Of a stretch of 6,126 nucleotides of DNA, positions 1 to 5,764 are shown in pieces. Under the pieces are notes generated by a model. It was not told the origin of the DNA. It searched no databases and saw only the letters and a program-made list of their open reading frames with translations. Source of the stretch: Pseudomonadota bacterium (lineage in GTDB: Bacteria; Pseudomonadota; Gammaproteobacteria; Burkholderiales; Thiobacillaceae). Position numbers and translations under genes: made by a program. The stretch covers positions 1 through 6,126 of the forward strand of contig JAJZTV010000127.1 in the NCBI GenBank assembly GCA_021847385.1, read 5' to 3'. Each line of letters opens with the position of its first letter. The first letter of the stretch is position 1.

Positions 1-1757
1 AAGCCAGTGGGTGCTGTAGGGGCCGTGGTGTCGGGTGCTGCACTAGTGGTCACCGGTGCAGCAGTTGCGCTTTGAGCCGACGAACAATTGCCGGCCGCGT
101 CGCAGGCGGAGATCGAGTAGCTATAGGCGGTGCCGGCGGTAAGGCCGGTGTCGCTGTAGCTGGTGACGTTGCCCAAGGTCGCGATGAGGATGCCGTCGCG
201 GTAGACCTTGTAGGTCGTCACCCCAATTGCATCGGTGGCGGCGGTCCAGGTCAGATCGATCTGCGTGGGACTGACCGCTGTAGTGGTCAGTCCGGTCGGT
301 GTGGTTGGGGCCGTGATGTCGGGCGCTGCACCGGTGGTGGTCGGGGTGGAAGCGCTCTGGGTTGAACAGTTGCCGGCGGCATCGCAGGCCGAGATCGAGT
401 AGCTATAGGCGGTGCCGGCGGTAAGGCCGGTGTCGCTATAGCTGGTGACGTTGCCCAGGGTCGCGATAAGGGTGCCGTTGCGGTAGACCTTGTAGGCCGT
501 CACGCCGACTGTATCGGTCGCGGCGGTCCAGGCTAGGTTGACTTGGCTGGTGCCGAAAACCGTGGTGGTTAGGCCCGTGGGAGCCGTAGGGGCTGTCGTG
601 TCGGGGACTGTTACCGTGAAAAATATGGCTGTAGGGACCAGCCGGTTAGTCGTGGTGCCGTCACCTAGCTGGCCCTGGGCGTTATATCCCCATGCCCATA
701 GGCTGCCGTCTGTTTTGGCGGCGAATGCAAATATACTTTCTTCGCCACTAGTTACTACCGTGCTATAGCCAGTGCCGATCTGTACTGGGGTAGCCAAATC
801 ATTCATGGTGCCATCGCCCAGCGGACCGCCGCCCCACGCCCATAACGTGCCATCTGATTTGACGGCAAAGGACCTTCTATAGCCAGCAGCTATCGCCTTG
901 AAACCACTGCCGATTTGGACGGGTGCATAACGCGTGGTAACAGTGCCGTCGCCGAGTTCTCCCCGACTGTTGTCGCCCCAGGCCCATAGAGTGCCGTCAT
1001 TTTTTATCGCCAAGGAGTGGTCATAGCCTGCGGCTATCGCTATAAAGCCTGTGCCTATCTGACCAGGTAGGCCTTGGGTAGCCCAGGCAATTTGGCCGCT
1101 GCTACTTGATCCCCACGCCCAGAGGCTACCATCGCTCTTGAGGGCAAGGGTATGGTAGCCACCCGCCGCGATGGCGCTGAAGCCGGTACCGATTTGGAGG
1201 GGGGTGGTTTGGGTGTTGGGCGAGTTGTTGCCAACTTGTCCATTATTATTTGAACCCCAGGCCCAAAGGCTGCCGTCGGTCTTCAGTGCAACGGTATGAT
1301 CTGCCCCTGTTGATACAGCACTGAAATCAGTGCCGATCTGGATTGGAGTGAGCTGATGTATTCCGCTCCAACCATCCCCCAGTACACCATTGTTTTCGTA
1401 ACCCCAAGCCCACAGGCTACCATCGGCTTTGAGACCGAAAGAATGCTCTCCCCCAGCCGCGACGGAGATGTATCCAACACCAATCTGGCCCGGCACCACA
1501 CGTGAGGTTTGGGTGCCGTCTCCCAACTCTCCCTGACCGTTATAGCCCCAGGTCCAGAGACTACCATCGGGCTTGAGCGCAACGGTGTGCATGGCACCAG
1601 TTGCAATCTGCACATTTGCCGCTAAGGCTGTTGGCGCAAGCAATATACTGAGCATGCCTAATAGTGTGGCAACAAAGGCCGTCAAACTACTTAATGGGTG
1701 TAGCTCATGCCACCTTAAAACATGGAAGAGTTCACGTCCTGCTGTAGTAATTTTCAT
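1..1757 (-). CDS. Secreted RCC1-repeat / fibronectin type III protein, C-terminus beyond the window
   Basis: The frame is open from an ATG at 1757 to the window edge, giving 585 residues with no stop. A GGAG Shine-Dalgarno sequence lies 6 nt before the ATG, which supports this start. Residues 1-46 look like a long Sec signal peptide: hydrophobic core about 24-41, then a signal-peptidase-like ALA site at 44-46. Seven RCC1 repeats follow (about 51-99, 100-148, 149-196, 197-241, 242-289, 290-334, 335-384), each built around a DG(S/T)LWAWG core, often with LGDGT and P-QIG. Seven repeats match the canonical seven-bladed RCC1 propeller. FN3 domains occupy 385-478 and 479-574, and a third starts at 575. 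Each complete FN3 has a Cys pair (458/464, 552/558) that could form a disulfide; the propeller has no Cys. In bacteria such proteins are usually extracellular binding or adhesion proteins; the ligand is unknown. Repeats 6 and 7 are degenerate. Sureness is high for the domains, low for the role. Confidence 0.93.
   Translation of the reverse strand, partial: MKITTAGRELFHVLRWHELHPLSSLTAFVATLLGMLSILLAPTALAANVQIATGAMHTVALKPDGSLWTWGYNGQGELGDGTQTSRVVPGQIGVGYISVAAGGEHSFGLKADGSLWAWGYENNGVLGDGWSGIHQLTPIQIGTDFSAVSTGADHTVALKTDGSLWAWGSNNNGQVGNNSPNTQTTPLQIGTGFSAIAAGGYHTLALKSDGSLWAWGSSSSGQIAWATQGLPGQIGTGFIAIAAGYDHSLAIKNDGTLWAWGDNSRGELGDGTVTTRYAPVQIGSGFKAIAAGYRRSFAVKSDGTLWAWGGGPLGDGTMNDLATPVQIGTGYSTVVTSGEESIFAFAAKTDGSLWAWGYNAQGQLGDGTTTNRLVPTAIFFTVTVPDTTAPTAPTGLTTTVFGTSQVNLAWTAATDTVGVTAYKVYRNGTLIATLGNVTSYSDTGLTAGTAYSYSISACDAAGNCSTQSASTPTTTGAAPDITAPTTPTGLTTTAVSPTQIDLTWTAATDAIGVTTYKVYRDGILIATLGNVTSYSDTGLTAGTAYSYSISACDAAGNCSSAQSATAAPVTTSAAPDTTAPTAPTG
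36..605 (-). repeat. Tandem repeat encoding two complete FN3 domains (282 and 288 bp)
   Basis: Unit A (605-324, 94 codons) and unit B (323-36, 96 codons) each start with Pro-Asp-x-Thr-Ala-Pro. A third unit starts at 35 and leaves the window. The DNA is not evenly similar. Positions 391-455 and 109-173 differ at one base in 65, while the first third of each unit has drifted to about the level of the protein. The length difference lies in the Thr/Ala/Ser-rich linker at the domain end. This looks like duplication of one FN3 module, with later homogenisation or strong constraint over the core. Confidence 0.9.
606..1607 (-). repeat. Seven RCC1 repeats (degenerate at DNA level), residues 51-384
   Basis: The protein repeats every 45-50 residues. 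A conserved His sits in the (A/S)xGxxH(S/T) turn of repeats 1-5 (His57, 105, 154, 202, 247). It is replaced by Arg295 in repeat 6 and Glu340 in repeat 7. Repeat 4 lacks LGDG, and repeat 6 is shortened at the WG-to-GDG turn (WGGGPLGDG). The DNA copies have diverged, so this is an old internal amplification, unlike the FN3 part. Confidence 0.85.
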
Positions 1758-1763
1758 GTCTGA

Positions 1764-1820
1764 CTCCAATCGTTGAGGTTGGTGTTGAGGGACAACAAAA
1801 CCACGGTGTGAGGATTGGAG
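1764..1820 (-). promoter_or_regulatory. Predicted leader stem that covers the Shine-Dalgarno sequence of the RCC1/FN3 gene
   Basis: On the minus strand CTCCAATC (1820-1813) is perfectly complementary to GATTGGAG (1771-1764), which contains the GGAG Shine-Dalgarno sequence (1767-1764). Between the arms lies a second hairpin: GGTT (1802-1799) pairs with AACC (1780-1777), and TGTTG (1797-1793) with CAACA (1787-1783), around a TCCCT loop. The inner hairpin would bring the outer arms together. In RNA this would hide the ribosome binding site and reduce translation. The pairing is read directly from the bases; the regulatory role is inferred. Confidence 0.45.
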
Positions 1821-1923
1821 ACGGAAAGGCGAGCGCGTGCCGGCGCCGAAGCGCCTCGCGTCGATGGCGATTGATTTGGAACCTACCCACCTTGGTATTC
1901 CACTCCCTGAGCGGTTTTGTTGT
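1792..1923 (-). repeat. 11-bp perfect inverted repeat in the leader, alternative to the SD-covering stem
   Basis: ACAACAAAACC (minus strand, 1923-1913) is the exact reverse complement of GGTTTTGTTGT (1802-1792). In RNA a G-U pair (1912/1803) and a C-G pair (1911/1804) would extend the helix to 13 bp. The 3' arm is the same stretch that forms the 5' arm of the inner hairpin at 1777-1802, so the two cannot form together. The SD-covering stem could coexist with the long helix only as a pseudoknot. Other readings are a DNA-level binding site for a regulator, or remnants of a small mobile element, but I see no flanking target duplication. Confidence 0.45.
1842..1855 (-). promoter_or_regulatory. 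UUCG-tetraloop hairpin in the leader
   Basis: On the minus strand GGCGC and GCGCC flank a TTCG loop closed by a C-G pair, the C(UUCG)G form known to be unusually stable in RNA. No run of U follows, so it is not a standard terminator. It lies inside the loop of the 1792-1923 inverted repeat and may act as a folding nucleus for the leader. Part of the complementarity may simply reflect local high GC. Confidence 0.4.
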
Positions 1924-1953
1924 TATATGCGCGATTTGCTGATCCTGGGTCGG

Positions 1954-1971
1954 ATCGTAAATCGTGCCAAA
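1954..1971 (-). promoter_or_regulatory. Degenerate sigma-54-like promoter for the RCC1/FN3 gene
   Basis: The minus strand reads TTTGGCACG (1971-1963), a very good -24 element. After a 4-nt spacer it has ACGAT (1958-1954) where TTGCA/T is expected. The -12 GC is GA here, so the site is imperfect. Transcription from it would start near 1944, giving a leader of about 187 nt that contains both arms of the 11-bp inverted repeat. The alternative is a sigma-70 -10-like TATAAC at 1927-1922, which has no good -35 and overlaps the 5' arm of the repeat. Confidence 0.22.
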
Positions 1972-2082
1972 GTAGTGTAGATGGAGTGAGCGGGTCTTGT
2001 CAGCGAAAATTCGACGGGCCCGGCTGGTAGGGCAGCATGATTGCTGGTTGAGCTACTTTCGAAATGGCCGAAACGATGCTTT

Positions 2083-2109
2083 CCGCTGCTACGCGCGTTG
2101 CGGCAGCAG
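2083..2109 (-). terminator. Hairpin just after the acetyltransferase stop, possible operon end
   Basis: On the minus strand CTGCTGC (2109-2103) pairs with GCAGCGG (2089-2083) over seven positions, one of them a G-U wobble, with a 13-nt loop. It begins 3 nt after the stop codon at 2115-2113. No clean U-tract follows, so intrinsic termination is doubtful. It could instead protect the 3' end of the message or act with Rho. Confidence 0.25.
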
Positions 2110-2112
2110 GGA

Positions 2113-2718
2113 CTAGATTTCGCCGGCCTCGGCCGCCCGCAAAAAAGCGGCGATGTCTTGGCTCATGATCAACGGCAGCGCCCGTTCGATCCGGTCGTTG
2201 TCCCAGTCCCACCAGCGAATTTTCAGCAGCCGGGCGGTGGTGTCTTCGTCGAAGCGTAGCTTGACCACGCGCGCCGGGTTGCCGGCGGCGATGGCGTAGG
2301 GCGGCACGTCTTTGCTCACTACGGCGCGGGCGCCGATCACGGCGCCGTCGCCGATGGTGATGCCGGACAGGATGACCGCCTCGGTGCCGATCCAGACGTC
2401 GTTGCCGATGGTGACGTCGCCCTTCGATGCGGGGTGGCCGGCGATGTCGCGCGCGGCGGGCCAGAACACGTTGAACGGGTAGGTGCTCACCCAATCGAGG
2501 CGGTGTTCGCCGCCGAGGAAGATCTGCACGCCGTCGGCGATGGAGCAGTAGGCGCCGATCGCCAGTCGGGTCGTGTCGTCCCAGGCGTGGATGGCGGGGT
2601 TGCCGTACGTGCCCTTGCCGATGCGGTGTTGCGGGTAGCGCTGGCGCAGGCCCTTGGGGTCGTCCGGGTCGCGCCGCTTCGGCCGCTTGATCTTGGACAG
2701 GAGCTTGCGCAGGGACAT
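2113..2718 (-). CDS. CatB-family (XAT type) hexapeptide O-acetyltransferase, 201 aa
   Basis: This protein would transfer an acetyl group from acetyl-CoA to a hydroxyl, most likely on a sugar given its neighbours; relatives such as CatB acetylate chloramphenicol. Left-handed beta-helix repeats are visible at about 53-68 and 102-135 (for example TIGNDVWIG and TIGDGAVIGA). The GGEHRLDWVSTYPF stretch (69-82) carries His72, which matches the catalytic His of XAT enzymes, followed by the family's STYPF. VPPYAIAAGNPARVVKLRF (138-156) is the usual end of the fold, and a WWDW motif at 169-172 opens the C-terminal helix. About 200 residues is normal for the family. The ATG at 2718 is chosen because it starts the basic N-terminus 11 nt after the methyltransferase stop; the frame is open further upstream but would run into that gene. 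No clear ribosome binding site precedes it. The acceptor is unknown, and an antibiotic-resistance role is unlikely in this setting. Confidence 0.92.
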   Translation of the reverse strand: MSLRKLLSKIKRPKRRDPDDPKGLRQRYPQHRIGKGTYGNPAIHAWDDTTRLAIGAYCSIADGVQIFLGGEHRLDWVSTYPFNVFWPAARDIAGHPASKGDVTIGNDVWIGTEAVILSGITIGDGAVIGARAVVSKDVPPYAIAAGNPARVVKLRFDEDTTARLLKIRWWDWDNDRIERALPLIMSQDIAAFLRAAEAGEI

Positions 2719-2729
2719 GCTCGTGCGCG

Positions 2730-3428
2730 TCAGTCCGGCACGCGCACGATGCCGATGCCGAAGCCGCATTGCCCGGCGTCGTGGATGAATTCCTCGACCG
2801 GGGTTTCCTGTTTCAGCTTTTGCCAGAATTGGGCGACCTGGTTGGTCGGCAGCGGCTGTTTCTCGACGATGTCGTGGAAGGCGATGATGCCGCCGGGGCG
2901 GACGAACTCGCGGTAGTCCAGGTAGTCGGCGGTGACGCCGCCGACGGTGTGGTCGCCGTCGATGAACAGGAAGTCGGCCTTGCGCCCGGCCAGGGCGGCG
3001 GCCACGCGTTGCTTGAACTCAGGCCGGTGCGAGTCGCCGGACAGCAGGCTGACCCGGCAGCGCGATTGCGGCGGCGGGAAGTTGCTGAAGATCGGCGCCT
3101 GCCGGGACATGTCGTTCAGGTCGCAGGCGATGACCTCTTCCGACGCGAGATAGGACCAGAGCAGCAGCGTGCCGCCGCGCGCGGTGCCGATCTCGAGGAT
3201 GACCTTGGGCTCGAGCGCCTGCACGGCCTTGGCCAGTTGCGTGATCTCCCATGGCACTTGCAGCGTCTGCACCTTCATGTGGCCCTGGCCGCCGAAGTGC
3301 ATGGCCCAGTCGATCACCTCGTCCAGGCTGCGCGTGCGCGCATGGTATTCGGCTAAGCGGCGCTTGGCCTGCCAACGATGCAAGGGTAGGCGTAACCAGC
3401 GGGAAAGGTGTTTGAGCGGTCGCTTCAT
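2730..3428 (-). CDS. CmcI-like class I SAM-dependent methyltransferase, 232 aa
   Basis: The protein resembles the CmcI / cephalosporin hydroxylase-like methyltransferase family, which has many members in surface-glycan clusters. The SAM-binding motif I is EIGTARGGT (79-87). Asp103 in IACDLN fits the residue that binds the SAM ribose. FLFIDGDHT (153-161) and PGGIIAFHDI (178-187) are the two hallmark blocks, with acidic and His residues that bind metal in CmcI. The N-terminus (1-25) is basic and probably precedes the fold. The ATG at 3428 overlaps the ligase stop as ATGA, which decides the start although the same frame stays open far upstream through the ligase gene. The likely job is O-methylation of a sugar in the glycan made by this operon. 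That is inferred from context, and the substrate cannot be read from the sequence. Confidence 0.9.
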   Translation of the reverse strand: MKRPLKHLSRWLRLPLHRWQAKRRLAEYHARTRSLDEVIDWAMHFGGQGHMKVQTLQVPWEITQLAKAVQALEPKVILEIGTARGGTLLLWSYLASEEVIACDLNDMSRQAPIFSNFPPPQSRCRVSLLSGDSHRPEFKQRVAAALAGRKADFLFIDGDHTVGGVTADYLDYREFVRPGGIIAFHDIVEKQPLPTNQVAQFWQKLKQETPVEEFIHDAGQCGFGIGIVRVPD

Positions 3429-4627
3429 GATGGGCTTGTTGTCGAGTTGTCGTTGGGTTGGTCGCCGAGTGCCGCGAGCAGGCCGCAGAGCAGCAGCAGC
3501 ACGACGGGGAACCACCAGATCGTATAGAGCACGGGCTGGGATTGTAGCGGAAACGCGATGATCGCCAGCGACGCGGCAAACGGCGCCGCTTGCCGGCGCT
3601 GCTCCGGCGCGGCGCGGCGGAACCAGTGGAGGCAGAGGGCAATGACCGCGAGCAGACCGGCCAAGCCGGGGATGCCCGATTCGGCGGTGACCGACACGTA
3701 CATCTGCTCGGCGTGGTAGACCTTTTCGCGGGTGAGGAAGAGATCGTCCGGCGGGGCATAGTGCTTGTAGGCCTCGCTGAAGGCGCTGGCGCCGACACCG
3801 ATGAGCGGGCGGTCTTTGATCATCGCGGCCGCGTTGTTCCAGATGGTCAGCCGGTGGCTCAACACGATATCGATGCGATCGAACAGGCTGGCGTTGGCCG
3901 GTGTCTGGACGATGGTTTGGATGCGCTGCGAGATGGCGGGTGACAGATAGGCCATGCTGGCGCTGATCGAGAGTACCGCCAGCATGGCTAGCAGCCGTTG
4001 GCGGTTGCTCAGGTGGAGCATCAAGGTGGCCGCGGCAAGGATCAGCAGCAGGATGCTCGAGCGCGAGCCGCTCATCGCGACGATGAAGCCGGTCGACGCG
4101 ATCAGGCCGAGCAGCAATAAAGGACGCGATTTTGCCAAACCCCAGGCGGCAGCCGGCAGCAGGGTGGCGATGAACAAGCCGAGATGCAGGTTGCCGGCGA
4201 AGGGTCCGACAATGCGGCCGTTGCTCATCGCTTGCCCCAGCAGGTCGCGGCCAAATAGCCATTGCAGGTAGCCGTCCAGGGTCCAGATCACGATCAGGGC
4301 GAGCAACCAGCGCAGCAGCCAGTCGCGGTCGGCATTCTGGCGCAGGCCTTGCAGTAGCGTGAGGCCGATCAGATAGAAGATGCCGAGGACGGCCAAAACC
4401 GCGAGGCTGCCGCCGAGACTGAATGAAGCGGGGATCGACAGCAAGACCGGTATGCCCAACAGCAGGAAGAGGCGGCCGAGGCGGCGCGCAGGCGCTGCCG
4501 AGAAATCGATGCGTCGATGCCAGAGCAGCCAGAGAGCGGCCAGCAACAGCAGCAGCGTAGGCAGGCGGGCGCCACTCCAGAACGGCTGCCACGCGATCAG
4601 CATCAGGCCGAGAAAGCGGGCCAGCAT
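3425..4627 (-). CDS. O-antigen ligase / Wzy-type polymerase family membrane protein, 400 aa
   Basis: This is an inner-membrane protein of the WaaL/Wzy (Wzy_C) superfamily, which transfers or polymerises undecaprenyl-linked glycan on the periplasmic side. Hydrophobic spans are visible near 4-18, 22-37, 52-70, 74-94, 103-124, 146-163, 168-185, 188-205, 211-228, 318-336, 349-361 and 367-387. A large loop at about 229-317 is placed as the periplasmic loop in the family. Family signatures are SGSRSS (186-191, Arg189), HRLTIWNNA (258-266), DRPLIGVGASAF (272-283) and YHAEQMYVSVTAESGIPGL (304-322, with His305). Essential Arg and His residues lie in the corresponding regions of known ligases. The ATG at 4627 starts one base after the glycosyltransferase stop; starting further upstream in this frame would add an unrelated polar segment inside that gene. 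Ligase and polymerase cannot be told apart from sequence alone, so I give no waaL or wzy symbol. Confidence 0.92.
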   Translation of the reverse strand: MLARFLGLMLIAWQPFWSGARLPTLLLLLAALWLLWHRRIDFSAAPARRLGRLFLLLGIPVLLSIPASFSLGGSLAVLAVLGIFYLIGLTLLQGLRQNADRDWLLRWLLALIVIWTLDGYLQWLFGRDLLGQAMSNGRIVGPFAGNLHLGLFIATLLPAAAWGLAKSRPLLLLGLIASTGFIVAMSGSRSSILLLILAAATLMLHLSNRQRLLAMLAVLSISASMAYLSPAISQRIQTIVQTPANASLFDRIDIVLSHRLTIWNNAAAMIKDRPLIGVGASAFSEAYKHYAPPDDLFLTREKVYHAEQMYVSVTAESGIPGLAGLLAVIALCLHWFRRAAPEQRRQAAPFAASLAIIAFPLQSQPVLYTIWWFPVVLLLLCGLLAALGDQPNDNSTTSPS

Positions 4628-4628
4628 T

Positions 4629-5762
4629 TCAGCCGAGGGTCGGGTCGCGGACGAGTTCGTGATAGACATCGAGTGTGGCATCCAGCATGCGTTGCAGCGT
4701 GAACGGTTGAGTTTCGGGGACGCGCGGTGGCTTGTCCAGCCATTGCCCGATGCGTTCGGCCGCGGCGGCGATGTCGCCCGGTGCGACCGCACCTTCGGGC
4801 AGGATCGCGGCCAATTGCTCGCCGACGCCGCCGTGGCTATAGCCGACGGTCGGCACGCCCAGGCTCAAGGCTTCGACGGTGGTGCGGCCGAAGGCCTCCG
4901 GCTCGCGCGACAGCGATAGCACGACCGTGGAGATCGCCATGATCTCGCGCAGGTCGGTGCGGTGGCCGACGAAGGTGATCGCCTCGCCGAGGCCGGCGGC
5001 CTGCACCCGGGCGCGCAACTCGTCGAGGAAGGCGCGCCGGCGCGGATGCGGTTCGCCGACGATCAGGCCATGCGCGTTCGGCTGCGTGGCGCGAATGCGG
5101 CGCATGATCTCGATCAAGTCCTCTTGCCCCTTCCAACGGGTGATGCGGGCGGGCAGGGTGATGAGTTGCTTGTTCGCCGTTTGCGGCTGCTCGCGCTGCC
5201 AACGCGCCAGCCATTCCGCCGTGGGCCGGTGGCCGTGTGGGAAGGCCCGTGGATCGACGCCGCGATAGATCAGGCGCAGCCGGGCCGGATCGCAGGCCGG
5301 ATAGTGGCGCAGCACATAGTCGCGGATCATCTCCGAGATCACGATGACCCGCTCGCCCTTGGTCATCACCGCGCTATAGGCGTTGACCGAATACGGGCCG
5401 TGCACGGTAGTGACCAGATGCGGCCGCGTATCCTTCGGCAGGCCGCGCCAGGCCAGATAGGCCACCCAGCCTGGCATGCGCGAGCGCACGTGCAGGATGT
5501 CGACCCGGTTGTCGCGCAGGAAGCGGCGCAGGCGCGGGATCAGGCGCAGGGTCCACAAGCGCTTGCGGCCGATATCCCATTGCACGTGTTCGCTGCCTTC
5601 GCGCACGAGTTGCTCGACCAGGCGGCCGCCGGCCGAGATCACGATGGAGCGGTGGCCGTGTTCGACCAGATGCTTGCCGACCTCCAGCGTGCCGCGCTCG
5701 ACCCCGCCGGCATCGAGTGCGGGCAGGATCTGCACGACGGTCAGGCGTGGGGTGGTTTGCAT
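4629..5762 (-). CDS. GT4-family glycosyltransferase (GT-B fold), 377 aa
   Basis: This is a cytoplasmic or membrane-associated retaining glycosyltransferase that would add a sugar from a nucleotide-sugar donor during assembly of the lipid-linked glycan. The N-terminal acceptor domain has the GG loop in ALDAGGVERGTLE (15-27) and a conserved His in TTVHGPYS (118-125). The C-terminal donor domain has ARITRWKGQEDLIE (205-218, with Arg207 and Lys211), which binds the donor phosphates in GT4 enzymes. It also has the EX7E motif, Glu289 and Glu297, in REPEAFGRTTVEAL, and then GVPTVGYSHGGVGEQL (302-317). Length is typical for the family. The ATG at 5762 begins 2 nt after the upstream stop and gives a standard GT4 N-terminus. 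A longer start in the same frame would lie inside the previous gene and add an arginine-rich segment with no family match. Donor and acceptor sugars are unknown. Confidence 0.93.
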   Translation of the reverse strand: MQTTPRLTVVQILPALDAGGVERGTLEVGKHLVEHGHRSIVISAGGRLVEQLVREGSEHVQWDIGRKRLWTLRLIPRLRRFLRDNRVDILHVRSRMPGWVAYLAWRGLPKDTRPHLVTTVHGPYSVNAYSAVMTKGERVIVISEMIRDYVLRHYPACDPARLRLIYRGVDPRAFPHGHRPTAEWLARWQREQPQTANKQLITLPARITRWKGQEDLIEIMRRIRATQPNAHGLIVGEPHPRRRAFLDELRARVQAAGLGEAITFVGHRTDLREIMAISTVVLSLSREPEAFGRTTVEALSLGVPTVGYSHGGVGEQLAAILPEGAVAPGDIAAAAERIGQWLDKPPRVPETQPFTLQRMLDATLDVYHELVRDPTLG

Positions 5763-5764
5763 GG

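Larger units (their letters stand above)
1758..2112. other. 355-bp intergenic region between the polysaccharide operon and the RCC1/FN3 gene
   Basis: I see no protein-coding gene, tRNA or insertion sequence here. The GC content falls near the RCC1 start (25 of 60 bases are G or C in 1741-1800). In transcription order it holds a hairpin just after the acetyltransferase stop (2083-2109), a small 5-bp hairpin (2033-2046), a degenerate sigma-54-like site (1954-1971), a weak -10-like TATAAC (1927-1922), an 11-bp inverted repeat (1913-1923 with 1792-1802), a UUCG-capped hairpin (1842-1855) and a stem covering the ribosome binding site (1764-1771 with 1813-1820). Confidence 0.8.

Noticed and set aside
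1792..1923. The 11-bp inverted repeat as the ends of a 132-bp miniature transposable element
   Set aside because: No target-site duplication is visible on the flanks (GTTGAGGG on the left, TATATGCG on the right), and the arms fit a folded leader better. Not fully excluded without copies elsewhere in the genome.
2033..2046. A 5-bp hairpin (CAGCA-TGAT-TGCTG) in the intergenic gap as a terminator
   Set aside because: The stem is short and not followed by a U-tract on either strand, so it is not better than chance.
2000..2494. A 164-codon minus-strand frame overlapping the acetyltransferase and the intergenic region
   Set aside because: Its sequence is almost entirely Arg/His-rich repeats from reading the acetyltransferase out of frame.
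2113..2718. Annotating the acetyltransferase as a chloramphenicol resistance gene
   Set aside because: The XAT/CatB fold is shared with many sugar acetyltransferases, and all neighbours are polysaccharide genes, so resistance is not supported.
2769..3356. A 195-codon plus-strand reading frame opposite the methyltransferase
   Set aside because: It is antisense to a well-supported gene, with no domain signal and an Asp/Gly/Val-rich composition typical of reversed GC-rich codons.
2730..4592. A 620-codon minus-strand reading frame that ends with the methyltransferase
   Set aside because: Only residues from the ATG at 3428 resemble a protein family. The upstream part is the ligase gene read in the wrong frame, rich in Arg, Pro and Ala, and open because of high GC.
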